Of a DNA stretch of 64,000 nt, positions 42,310-50,361 are shown one piece after another. Each line of letters begins with the position of its first letter. The stretch's first letter is position 1. Both the position numbers and the translations under genes were made by a program. The DNA is taken from NCBI GenBank assembly GCA_022841465.1, contig JALHRL010000006.1, forward strand, positions 70,065-134,064, given 5' to 3'. The stretch comes from Bacteroidia bacterium. GTDB lineage: Bacteria > Bacteroidota > Bacteroidia > B-17B0 > Aurantibacillaceae. The notes under the pieces were generated by a model that saw only the letters and a list, made by a program, of their open reading frames with translations, did no database searches and was not told the DNA's origin.

Positions 42310-43763
42310 ATTTTTACACCAATAATTAAAATATCATCTACTTGTTCTAATTCGCCCTTCCAGTTAACAATCGCTTCGTCTAAAATTTCCTTTTGCTCTT
42401 TAAAGGGCTTGTTGTAATTCTGAAGCAATAGATTTTCTAAAGTTTTATATCTGAATTTTTTCCCTCCGGTTTTACGGGCTTCTTTATCTTTACCGCCAAA
42501 TTGATCGGGGTAACCATCTGATAAAGTATAAATACAATCACCGGTTTTTAAATCAATTTCATGCAAGGTAAAAGGTTTAGGATCCGGAAAAAAACCACAA
42601 GGTTGTTTATCGCCCTTGTACTCTACAATTTCAGCTGTTTTATTTTCGTTTTCACGTACAATATAAAATCCGTTGTTAGCAGCAGCATAACTTAACTTTA
42701 GTTTTTTTCTATCTAAACAACATAAAACAATATCCATACCGTCTTTACTTTCTGTTGCTCCGCTACCTTGTCTTAAAGTGTTAATTATTCTTTCGCGTGT
42801 TAAGTTTAATACTTCATTTGGGCTGGTAGCAATTTTTTGTGTAATAATTTCTTCCATAAAAGTTAAACCCAACATGGTCATAAATCCACCCGGAACCCCG
42901 TGTCCTGTGCAATCGGCTGTTGCATAGTAAATTTTATCGTCTTTTTCTTGCATCCAATAAAAATCACCACTTACAATATCTTTTGGTTTAAATAAAACAA
43001 AGCTGTCTTTAAACACCTCGGTAAACTTATTTTCAGCAGGAATTAACGATTGTTGAATTCGGCTGGCGTAATTTATACTATCGGTAATTTCTTTGTTTTT
43101 TTCTTCTAGAATATTTTTTTGTTCTGAAATTTCCTCACTTTGTTTAGAGATGATTATGTTTTCTGCTTCAATAATTTCTTTTGATTTGGCTAGTTCTAAT
43201 CTGCTTTTAATTTCATTTAATGTTAAACGATACCTTGTTCTAATGAGAAATACACTAAAAATATTAACTGTTAAAACCAATAAACCACCATTAATTACAA
43301 ATTCATCAACAGACAAATTACTGTTTAATTTGTAGTAAATAATATTACTAATTATAGTTGCAACTAATATAATGATGGAATACCAAATTTCCCACAAAAC
43401 CAACATACCCACACCTATAAATAACACCATATAAGCAAAAGCATGCTTTTGAAAATGTTCTAAATCCATTACGCTCCACATGTAAGCGTTTTGTATAGAA
43501 ATTCCTAAAACTAAAACAAACATGCAGGCATAGATGTCTATTTTTAGAAATTTTTTAGAGACAAGAAGCAAAAGGGTTATGCCTGAAACAGCTGCTCTAA
43601 AAGTGAAAAAAGCTATCCATTTTTCCGGTAAAACAAATAAATCGCTAATAAACCAAACTAAATTTAAGGCAATACCAACCCATGCAGTAATAACGTGAAA
43701 CCTTTCAGTAGATTTTGAAAAGGCGGTTTTTACTTCTTGTTCAGATATTTTTATTTCTTTCAA
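42306..43763 (-). CDS. SpoIIE-family PP2C-type serine phosphatase with N-terminal membrane domain
   Basis: The 485-residue protein has about six hydrophobic helices (about 25-185) and a coiled coil near 190-235 (EIIEAENIIISKQSEEIS). The PPM/SpoIIE phosphatase domain begins INYASRIQQSLIP. Catalytic metal ligands are in SGDFYWM, ATADCTGHGVPGGFM and LSDGYPDQFGG. Such enzymes dephosphorylate anti-sigma antagonists or SiaC-like partners. No such partner is adjacent; a SiaC-like gene lies at 15155. The start is TTG. Confidence 0.86.
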   Translation of the reverse strand: MKEIKISEQEVKTAFSKSTERFHVITAWVGIALNLVWFISDLFVLPEKWIAFFTFRAAVSGITLLLLVSKKFLKIDIYACMFVLVLGISIQNAYMWSVMDLEHFQKHAFAYMVLFIGVGMLVLWEIWYSIIILVATIISNIIYYKLNSNLSVDEFVINGGLLVLTVNIFSVFLIRTRYRLTLNEIKSRLELAKSKEIIEAENIIISKQSEEISEQKNILEEKNKEITDSINYASRIQQSLIPAENKFTEVFKDSFVLFKPKDIVSGDFYWMQEKDDKIYYATADCTGHGVPGGFMTMLGLTFMEEIITQKIATSPNEVLNLTRERIINTLRQGSGATESKDGMDIVLCCLDRKKLKLSYAAANNGFYIVRENENKTAEIVEYKGDKQPCGFFPDPKPFTLHEIDLKTGDCIYTLSDGYPDQFGGKDKEARKTGGKKFRYKTLENLLLQNYNKPFKEQKEILDEAIVNWKGELEQVDDILIIGVKI

Positions 43764-43803
43764 CTTAATTTTACTGTTACTAAATTTAATGGATTATTCT
43801 TAA

Positions 43804-45462
43804 TTAAACAACTTCTGTTAAAAGCTCTGCTTTTGAGCTGCCGTTATATTGAATGATAAGGGTTTGGTTTTGTTTTTCTATAATATTTTGGTTTTGTGCT
43901 AATTTAAAATTAAACGATAACGGCAACATAACAAAGCGGTACTTATGATGATTTAGGCCTAGCTTATTAATAAGTTCAAATTTTTTGTTTTTAGGTATTT
44001 CACTTAAAATTAATTCTTTTGGTTTTACTTTAAAGTGTAAATAATAATCTACGGCTATTAATTCTTTTAATACAATATCTTGCGGAAATTGTTTAACCGA
44101 ATAATCGTTAAGTATTTGGTAAATATCAAATAAGGAGAATTTATGAAAATCACTTACTTGTTTAAAATAACTCCCTAAACCTATTAAAAAATCAAAAATA
44201 CCGTACTTGTTGCAAACGTATTTTAAAGTGTTTGTAGCGCGTTTATCATTCCAGTAAATTTCCAAAGCATGTTCTAAATTTACAATTTGTTCTAACTCTT
44301 TCTTTGATAAATAGTTACTTTCAATAATTTGGTAGGGTGGGGCTGCATCAAATTTAAAACCGTGCTCCTGGTGTTTGTGCCTTACCGGCGTGCCTTTTAA
44401 AAACTTTAAAAACCCCAATTGTAGTTCGGGTGCAAACAATTTAAATACTTCTTCAAAACTATGTTTAATGTCATTCATGTAATCGTAAGCCATGCCTACA
44501 ATTAAATCTAAGTGCAGTTCTACTTTATTTTCAACTTGTTTTATAATATCTTTTGTTTTCTCGAAATTTTGTTTTCTGCTAACCTCTAGGTTTGCTTTTT
44601 GATTTACACTTTGAATTCCTATTTCAAAACGAAATAAATTTTTTGGAGCTTCTTCATTAATAAATTTAATTATTTCCGGATGTAAAATATCAGCGGTAAT
44701 TTCAAATTGAAAAATGTTATTGGGTTTTCTGTTGGCAAGAATAAACTTGAAAATATCTAGCGTAAAATCTTTTTTAATATTAAAAGTTCTGTCTAGAAAC
44801 TTAATTACGCGCCCGTTATTTATTAAATAGAGTAAGGTGTTTTTTATATGTTTATCTGGTAAATATCTTACTTTATTATCTAAACTCGCTAGGCAAAATT
44901 CACATTTATAAGGGCATCCGCGCGATGTTTCAATGTACAATACTTTATTTTTCAGTTCTTCGGGTTTATCATGCGCATAAGGCATTATATCTTCATACAA
45001 TTTAATATCAAAGTTTTTGCCCGGCGGGTTTACTATGGTTTGTTCGTTTTCTTTTCTAATTAAACCATTTATGGTGTTTACGTTTGGGTATGAATTAATA
45101 AATTCAGAAAAAGGGTTTTCACCTTCTCCATAAATTATATAATCTACCTCTTCTCTGCAAATCACATCTTCCCAATCATAACTCACTTCCGGCCCGCCTA
45201 AAAGTATTTTTGCATTTTTATTTTTTTGCTTTATAAGTTTGGCAGTTTCTAATGTTTGCGTAATGTTCCATATATAACAACTAAAGGCAATAACTTCAAA
45301 GTCTTTACAATAGTTTGCAATTTCATTTAAATCTTCTTTTATAGAAAACTCTTTCCATTCTAAACCTTTATGGTGTTTATTTAATGAGTACAATAACCTA
45401 ATTGCCAAATTGGTATGAATGTATTTGGCATTTAAGGTGGTAAGAAGTACTTTATTACTCAT
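43804..45462 (-). CDS. B12-binding-domain radical SAM protein (DUF4080)
   Basis: The 552-residue protein has a cobalamin-binding-like Rossmann domain (about 1-130; VLLTTLNAKYIHTNLAIR, AFSCYIW, ILLGGPEVSYDWE). The radical SAM core has C-x3-C-x2-C at Cys183, Cys187 and Cys190 in RGCPYKCEFCLAS. The C-terminal half (about 360-552) is the DUF4080 domain. The DXHXXG His motif of true cobalamin binders is not seen, so B12 use is uncertain. Substrate is unknown. Confidence 0.85.
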   Translation of the reverse strand: MSNKVLLTTLNAKYIHTNLAIRLLYSLNKHHKGLEWKEFSIKEDLNEIANYCKDFEVIAFSCYIWNITQTLETAKLIKQKNKNAKILLGGPEVSYDWEDVICREEVDYIIYGEGENPFSEFINSYPNVNTINGLIRKENEQTIVNPPGKNFDIKLYEDIMPYAHDKPEELKNKVLYIETSRGCPYKCEFCLASLDNKVRYLPDKHIKNTLLYLINNGRVIKFLDRTFNIKKDFTLDIFKFILANRKPNNIFQFEITADILHPEIIKFINEEAPKNLFRFEIGIQSVNQKANLEVSRKQNFEKTKDIIKQVENKVELHLDLIVGMAYDYMNDIKHSFEEVFKLFAPELQLGFLKFLKGTPVRHKHQEHGFKFDAAPPYQIIESNYLSKKELEQIVNLEHALEIYWNDKRATNTLKYVCNKYGIFDFLIGLGSYFKQVSDFHKFSLFDIYQILNDYSVKQFPQDIVLKELIAVDYYLHFKVKPKELILSEIPKNKKFELINKLGLNHHKYRFVMLPLSFNFKLAQNQNIIEKQNQTLIIQYNGSSKAELLTEVV

Positions 45463-45505
45463 TGCAAGGGTAAAGATAAGTTATTATATCATTTGTTTAT
45501 TGGTA

Positions 45506-45536
45506 TTTGCAAAATGAAGCTTTTAGATTATATTTG
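45506..45536 (+). promoter_or_regulatory. Full Bacteroidota promoter (-33 TTTG, -7 TATATTTG)
   Basis: TTTG at 45506-45509, a 19-bp spacer and TATATTTG at 45529-45536 match the complete consensus (TTTG, 17-23 bp, TAnnTTTG). The inferred start leaves about 16 nt before the ATG of the DUF1761 gene. This is the clearest promoter in the window. Confidence 0.75.
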
Positions 45537-45558
45537 ATTTTAACTAAAACAATTAAAC

Positions 45559-46053
45559 ATGAATTTTATAGCAATTGGAATTTCCACACTAGTGCCGATA
45601 ATAATTGGCTTTGTATGGTACCATAGTAAAGTTTTTGGAAATGCCTGGATGAAGGCTGCCGATATGAACGATGAGAAAATTAAAGGTGCTAATATGGGTG
45701 CAATTTTTGGAGTTTCTATTATTATGTCGTTTTTATTAGCCCTTATTATGCAAGTAATTTCAATACATCAAGTGCATTTTGGTTCAATTCTCATGTTTCA
45801 ACCTGATTTTAAAGAAGCGGGTTCTGTTTCCTCAGAGCTTTATAAAAAAATAATGGATTTATACGGCCACAGTTACCGAACCTTTAAACATGGTTCTTTC
45901 CATGGGATAATTGCAGGTTTGTTATTAGTTACTCCTGTTATTTCAATTAATGCATTGTTTGAACGAAAAGGTTTTAAATACATAGCCATTAATGCCGGAT
46001 ATTGGGTTGTTTGCCTGGCAATTATGGGTGGTATTGTTTCGGTGTTTGAATAG
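45559..46053 (+). CDS. DUF1761 membrane protein
   Basis: The 164-residue protein has four predicted helices (about 3-22, 46-68, 110-130 and 140-162). The family signature GFVWYHSKVFGNAWMKAA follows the first helix. Function is unknown. It lies 32 bp before a secreted T9SS gene on the same strand, with no terminator between them. Confidence 0.8.
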   Translation: MNFIAIGISTLVPIIIGFVWYHSKVFGNAWMKAADMNDEKIKGANMGAIFGVSIIMSFLLALIMQVISIHQVHFGSILMFQPDFKEAGSVSSELYKKIMDLYGHSYRTFKHGSFHGIIAGLLLVTPVISINALFERKGFKYIAINAGYWVVCLAIMGGIVSVFE

Positions 46054-46085
46054 TTTAATTTTATAAAACTTTAAAAAGTATAATT

Positions 46086-46583
46086 ATGAAAAATTTCACA
46101 ATTGTTTTCTTGTGTTTGGCATCTTTGATGATGAAGGCACAAACCGTTAACCCTACTGTTGTTTCTTCAAATGGAGATTACAGTCAGAATACTCAAGGTT
46201 CCATTGAATGGACCTTAGGAGAGGTTGTATCTGATACCTATACATCTTCAGCTAATATTACCACAATGGGATTTCATCAGCCGGAGGCTATGGGCGTGGC
46301 TTCTTTAATTAAAGAGCAAGGTAATTTGTCCGAAGTTTTAGTTTACCCTAATCCGGTAATAGATGAACTTACAATAAATTTGGAAGGCTTAGAAGAAAGC
46401 AATTACAAATTTGAGCTGTATGATGGAATTGGAAAACTTGTATTTAGTTCTTCGGTTTTAATTACCAACCAAAATAAATTGTCAAAGTTAAATTTAGCTG
46501 AATTTGCTGCTGGCAATTATTATTTAAAAATAACAAGTAACAACAATTTTAATAAAACAGTAAAAATTAATAAAATAAAATAA
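46086..46583 (+). CDS. Short secreted protein with T9SS sorting domain
   Basis: The 165-residue protein has a signal peptide (ending MMKAQ), a short linker region containing SIEWTLGEVVSDT and TMGFHQPE, and a T9SS type A domain (LVYPNPVIDELTINL, YLKITSNNNFNKTVKINKIK). The compact pattern is repeated in Bacteroidota next to collagen-like genes. It precedes the collagen-like gene by 3 nt, so they form an operon. Confidence 0.8.
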   Translation: MKNFTIVFLCLASLMMKAQTVNPTVVSSNGDYSQNTQGSIEWTLGEVVSDTYTSSANITTMGFHQPEAMGVASLIKEQGNLSEVLVYPNPVIDELTINLEGLEESNYKFELYDGIGKLVFSSSVLITNQNKLSKLNLAEFAAGNYYLKITSNNNFNKTVKINKIK

Positions 46584-46586
46584 ATC

Positions 46587-48470
46587 ATGAAAAAAAGTCT
46601 ATTATTAATTGCATTGATGATAATTTCATTTGGTGCATTGTTTGCTCAGGTGCCTCAGGCATTTAAATACCAAGGTGTAGCCAGAAATGCATCCGGAAAC
46701 GCCTTAAACAATTCATCCATAACGGTAAGAATTATTATTCACGATAATACATCAACAGGGCCAATTGTTTACCAAGAATCGCATGCTGTTACAACAAATT
46801 CATTTGGTTTGTATAGTTTAAACGTTGGGCAAGGTACCGTTCAAAGCGGAACGTTTGCTGCTATTACCTGGAGTTTAGGAAGCAAATTTATGGAGCAAGA
46901 AGTAAATTTTGGCTCAGGCTTTGTTAGCATGGGAAGCTCACAATTATTAAGTGTTCCTTTTGCATTGTATGCTGCCAATGGTGCTGCAGGACCTCAAGGG
47001 CCTACGGGACCAACAGGGCCAACCGGACCAACCGGACCACAAGGTCCGGCGGGACCAGCCGGTACAAGCTGGTCGTTAACCGCACCATCGTTTAATACAG
47101 CAGGTCAGGTAATTGTAAATGGTACAGCAGGATCAAACGGTCCGGTTACAAGTACGCAAGCATCTTGGTTAAACTCAGGAAATGCAATAAGCGCAACTGG
47201 TGTTTTTGGAACCACATCAAACAATCATATTGATATTTTAAGCAATAACGTAGCCCGCGGAAGAATAGAAAATGGTGGAAGATTATTGTGGGGTGCAACA
47301 ACAACAACTTTTACAAGCGATAATGCTTTGTTTAATAGTACAGCAACCTATCCTTATGCAATTAGCGGAATTTCTAATTTTGCCAACGGCGCAGGTGTTT
47401 ATGGTTTAGCACAAGCAAGTTCAAATATGCCCGGTGTTTATGGAGAATACGGCGGAAGTACCGCATTTAATACTTACGGAATGGTAGGAGCTAATTTAGT
47501 AAACGCCTCTGCAGGAACCGGATTTTTTATTGCTGCAGGAAGTGGGCCGCAAATTGGAGTTAGAGGAGCTCATTTTGGAACCGTTGGTTCATACAAATTT
47601 GGAGTATATGGCGATTTTTCTTCAACAGCAATTAGATGCGGTGCAGTATTTGGAGATGATTTTGGAATTGCAATGGGAGCTTTAGGTTACTACGCAGCTA
47701 ATTTGGTTGATTATGGTGTTTATGGTTTTGGTTCTGCATACGCAACTGGTGTTACTACCGGTAAAATGGTAAATAACAACGAAACAGGCGTTGGTTTAAA
47801 TGAGCCGAATACAAATATTGGCTTAGGTATTTACGGAGGCGTAATGGGAGGTTGGGTTAGAGGTTTACAATATGGATTTCATGCAAAAGGGAATAGATAT
47901 GGCCTTTATGTAGATGGAGTTACTTTTACCAATAAACCGGTTGCTCAGTTAATTGATGCAGGCGCAACAACCAGAACAGCGGTTTATGCAAATAATTCAA
48001 CAACCTCTGATGTTTATGCAAAAGGAAAAGCAATATTAGTAAACGGAACAGCTACTATTATGTTTGATGAAAAATTTAAGAGTTTAATTGATAATCCTGA
48101 TGAATTGGTTATTACTGTTACTCCAAACGGAAACACAAACGGTGTTTACGTAGCCTCTGTAAACGCAAACGGTTTTACAATTGTAGAAAATAATGGGGGA
48201 AACAGAAGTGATGTAACTGTTTCTTGGATTGCGGCTACTGAAATAAAACAAAATAAAAATCTGGAAATTCCTGCTGAAGTTGCTGCTGATGATTTTGATT
48301 CAAAAATGCGTGGCGTTATGTTTAACGATAACAATAAAACAGATGCTCCTCAGCCATTATGGTATGATGGAACACAAATTCGTTTTGATCAGGCTCCTGC
48401 TAAAAAAACACGTACTGTTGTAAAAGAAAAATCTTTATCGGGTAACTTAAGTGGTAGAAATACTCAGTAA
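46587..48470 (+). CDS. Secreted collagen-like repeat protein
   Basis: The 627-residue protein has a signal peptide (ending ALFAQ) and an N-terminal beta-rich domain (VPQAFKYQGVARNASGNAL). Nine Gly-X-Y triplets occupy residues 132-158 (GPT and GPQ/GPA types), and a long body follows with many GVYG-type turns (about 260-440) that resemble phage-tail or adhesin repeats. The C-terminal segment (about 480-600) has DEKFKSLIDNPDELVITVTPNG, as in proteins that fold with an intramolecular chaperone-like tail. It ends GRNTQ and carries no T9SS domain. It is probably surface or extracellular; function unknown. Confidence 0.78.
   Translation: MKKSLLLIALMIISFGALFAQVPQAFKYQGVARNASGNALNNSSITVRIIIHDNTSTGPIVYQESHAVTTNSFGLYSLNVGQGTVQSGTFAAITWSLGSKFMEQEVNFGSGFVSMGSSQLLSVPFALYAANGAAGPQGPTGPTGPTGPTGPQGPAGPAGTSWSLTAPSFNTAGQVIVNGTAGSNGPVTSTQASWLNSGNAISATGVFGTTSNNHIDILSNNVARGRIENGGRLLWGATTTTFTSDNALFNSTATYPYAISGISNFANGAGVYGLAQASSNMPGVYGEYGGSTAFNTYGMVGANLVNASAGTGFFIAAGSGPQIGVRGAHFGTVGSYKFGVYGDFSSTAIRCGAVFGDDFGIAMGALGYYAANLVDYGVYGFGSAYATGVTTGKMVNNNETGVGLNEPNTNIGLGIYGGVMGGWVRGLQYGFHAKGNRYGLYVDGVTFTNKPVAQLIDAGATTRTAVYANNSTTSDVYAKGKAILVNGTATIMFDEKFKSLIDNPDELVITVTPNGNTNGVYVASVNANGFTIVENNGGNRSDVTVSWIAATEIKQNKNLEIPAEVAADDFDSKMRGVMFNDNNKTDAPQPLWYDGTQIRFDQAPAKKTRTVVKEKSLSGNLSGRNTQ
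46980..47060 (+). repeat. Collagen-like Gly-X-Y repeat tract
   Basis: This region of nine 9-bp units encodes GAA GPQ GPT GPT GPT GPT GPQ GPA GPA. Units such as ggaccaaca, gggccaacc and ggaccaacc differ at wobble positions, so the tract is not perfectly repeated at DNA level and may be stable. Confidence 0.85.
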
Positions 48471-48491
48471 AATTTCATTTAATTTAAAGTA

Positions 48492-48520
48492 AAAAGGGTA
48501 GTTTTTAACTACCCTTTTTT
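48492..48520 (+). terminator. Terminator after the collagen-like gene
   Basis: AAAGGGTAGTT, TTT and AACTACCCTTTTTT form an 11-bp stem with a T tract. It lies 20 bp after the stop and ends at the stop codon of the convergent LD-carboxypeptidase gene. Confidence 0.88.
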
Positions 48521-49547
48521 ATTTCACACCACTCTCATTTAAACTAATTTCACCGGTATCTGCATTCATGTTTGCATTAATTCCAATAGGCAAGGTTAAT
48601 TTGTTTTCAATATGCCCAGTCATGGCACCGTAAAAAGTCGGAATTTTTAATGGAACCAAGTGTTGTTGCAAAACCTCCTGTAAAGTAAAAGATTTGTGCG
48701 GTTCTTCAGGAACGCATTTGGCGCATTTCCCAAAAATTATTCCATTTAATTGAGATAATATTCCGCTTAATTTTAATTGTGTGAGCATTCGGTCAATTCG
48801 GTAAGGTTCTTCTTTCGCATCTTCTAAAAATAAAATTTTTCCTTTCCAATCAGGCAAATATTCCGAACCAATAATGGAAGTTAAAACCGTTAAATTACCA
48901 CCAATTAATTCCCCCGATGCTTTACCCGAATTAATGGTAATAATAGCCTCTTCTGTTGAAGGATTGGCGGGATAGGTAAAAGATTTATTTTTCATTACCG
49001 TATTTACAAAAACTCCCTTTGTAAAATCGTTCCAACCCGAATTTCCAACAGGACCGTGAAAGGTAACAAGTCCGGTTTTTGTAGTTATTGCAATTAGCAA
49101 AGAGGTGATGTCGCTAAAACCAATAATTACTTTAGGATTGTTTTGAATAAGTTTATAATTCAATTTATCTAAAATTCTTGCACATCCCCAGCCACCTTTC
49201 ATAGAAAAAACACCTTTTATATTTTTATCGGCAAAAAAATCATTTAATTCTTTAGCTCTTAAATCATCATTGCCGGCAAAGTAACCATGTTTTTCTTTTA
49301 TTGTTTTTCCTAATTCAACCTTAAAGCCTAAGTTTTTTAAAATAGTTGAAAACGTTTCAACTTGTGTTTCTTCCCATACTGCTCCTGCCGGAGATGTAAT
49401 GGCTATGGTATCCCCTTCTTTTAAAGCAGGCGGTTTTAGTTTAACCGGAAGTGGTTTTGTTTTGGTATCTAAATTATTTGTTGATAGTAATAACGGACTA
49501 ATACTTAATAACCCGGCGCTTTTAATAAATTTTCTACGGCTACTCAT
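48519..49547 (-). CDS. Murein LD-carboxypeptidase (peptidase S66) with Tat-like signal
   Basis: It removes the terminal D-Ala from L,D-linked muropeptides in recycling or remodelling. The 342-residue protein begins SSRRKFIKSAGLLS, a twin-arginine-like signal, so it is exported. S66 motifs are AITSPAG near the start, FSMKGGWGCARIL, and GFSDITSLL (catalytic Ser), then LFLEDAKEEPYRIDRML (Glu) and TFYGAMTGHIENKLTLPIG (His). The ATG at 49547 gives the Tat motif at the right place and overlaps the upstream stop by one base (TAATG); the frame opens 11 codons earlier. Confidence 0.87.
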   Translation of the reverse strand: MSSRRKFIKSAGLLSISPLLLSTNNLDTKTKPLPVKLKPPALKEGDTIAITSPAGAVWEETQVETFSTILKNLGFKVELGKTIKEKHGYFAGNDDLRAKELNDFFADKNIKGVFSMKGGWGCARILDKLNYKLIQNNPKVIIGFSDITSLLIAITTKTGLVTFHGPVGNSGWNDFTKGVFVNTVMKNKSFTYPANPSTEEAIITINSGKASGELIGGNLTVLTSIIGSEYLPDWKGKILFLEDAKEEPYRIDRMLTQLKLSGILSQLNGIIFGKCAKCVPEEPHKSFTLQEVLQQHLVPLKIPTFYGAMTGHIENKLTLPIGINANMNADTGEISLNESGVK

Positions 49548-50239
49548 TATCGTCCCTCTGATTTGTAACGCTTGTAACAATCCATTACTTTATTATATAA
49601 ATCATAACCCTCGTGGGTAATTATAAAATAGTTGCTCAGTTCTAAACAGTATTTTTTAAAATTTTCATAATCTAAATTTTGATCACCGGTTAGGTTTCTA
49701 ACTATTTCCGGATTTATTTTTTTACTAACTTGTTCTTCAATTAAAATTTCATCAAAAATTTGTGCTAGTTTTCTAATTTCTCTTCCGCGTTTGCTAAATT
49801 GCATGTACATGGCTGTAATCGGACTTTGAAAAGCATCTATGGTTCTTATTTTACTTTCATCAATTATTTTATTCATGTACTCTTTTTCGTATGGCTTGTA
49901 TTTAAATGTGCTAATGGTAACCGTGTTTAATTGAATCATTCTGTTTTTCATGATTATGCCATATTCACCATTATCATTAGGTTTTAGTGAAGCAACCGGA
50001 ATATACTGCTTTGCATAACCAACATAAGAACATACCAAAGTGTCGTTTTTATTAACAACGATAGAAAATTTCCCTTCGGCATTGCTCATTGTTCCCGAGC
50101 CAGTTAATTTGTTAATGATATAGGTAAAAGGCATTGGTTTTACACTGTCTGCTTCGTAAACGCTGCCTTTAATAATTTGTTGAGAAATAGAGATGAGAGG
50201 GAATAGGGTGAAGACCAATATTTTGAAGCCTATTTTCAA
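49547..50239 (-). CDS. CarboxypepD_reg-like domain secreted protein
   Basis: The 230-residue protein has a signal peptide (MKIGFKILVFTLFPLISISQ) and a carboxypeptidase regulatory-like domain (IIKGSVYEADSVKPMPFTYIINKLTGSGTMSNAEGKF region). A helical C-terminal half of about 110 residues is of unknown fold. Similar N termini appear in DUF5686 and TonB-linked proteins, but the barrel is absent. The start is TTG. Its stop overlaps the start of the LD-carboxypeptidase gene, so the two are coupled. Confidence 0.7.
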   Translation of the reverse strand: MKIGFKILVFTLFPLISISQQIIKGSVYEADSVKPMPFTYIINKLTGSGTMSNAEGKFSIVVNKNDTLVCSYVGYAKQYIPVASLKPNDNGEYGIIMKNRMIQLNTVTISTFKYKPYEKEYMNKIIDESKIRTIDAFQSPITAMYMQFSKRGREIRKLAQIFDEILIEEQVSKKINPEIVRNLTGDQNLDYENFKKYCLELSNYFIITHEGYDLYNKVMDCYKRYKSEGR

Positions 50240-50361
50240 TGGTGTTAAGATAGCTTTTTTTAAAATAAATTATTCACATATAGTTAATAATTTAACCTTT
50301 TTTAATGGCAAATCTTTTTTAATAAGACTAAGATTTCAGTTAAATTTAGTGGATTGTAATT

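Noticed and set aside
46980-47060. Phase-variable simple-sequence repeat in the collagen-like gene
   Set aside because: Units are 9 bp, in-frame multiples of three, and differ at wobble bases, so slippage would not switch the frame.
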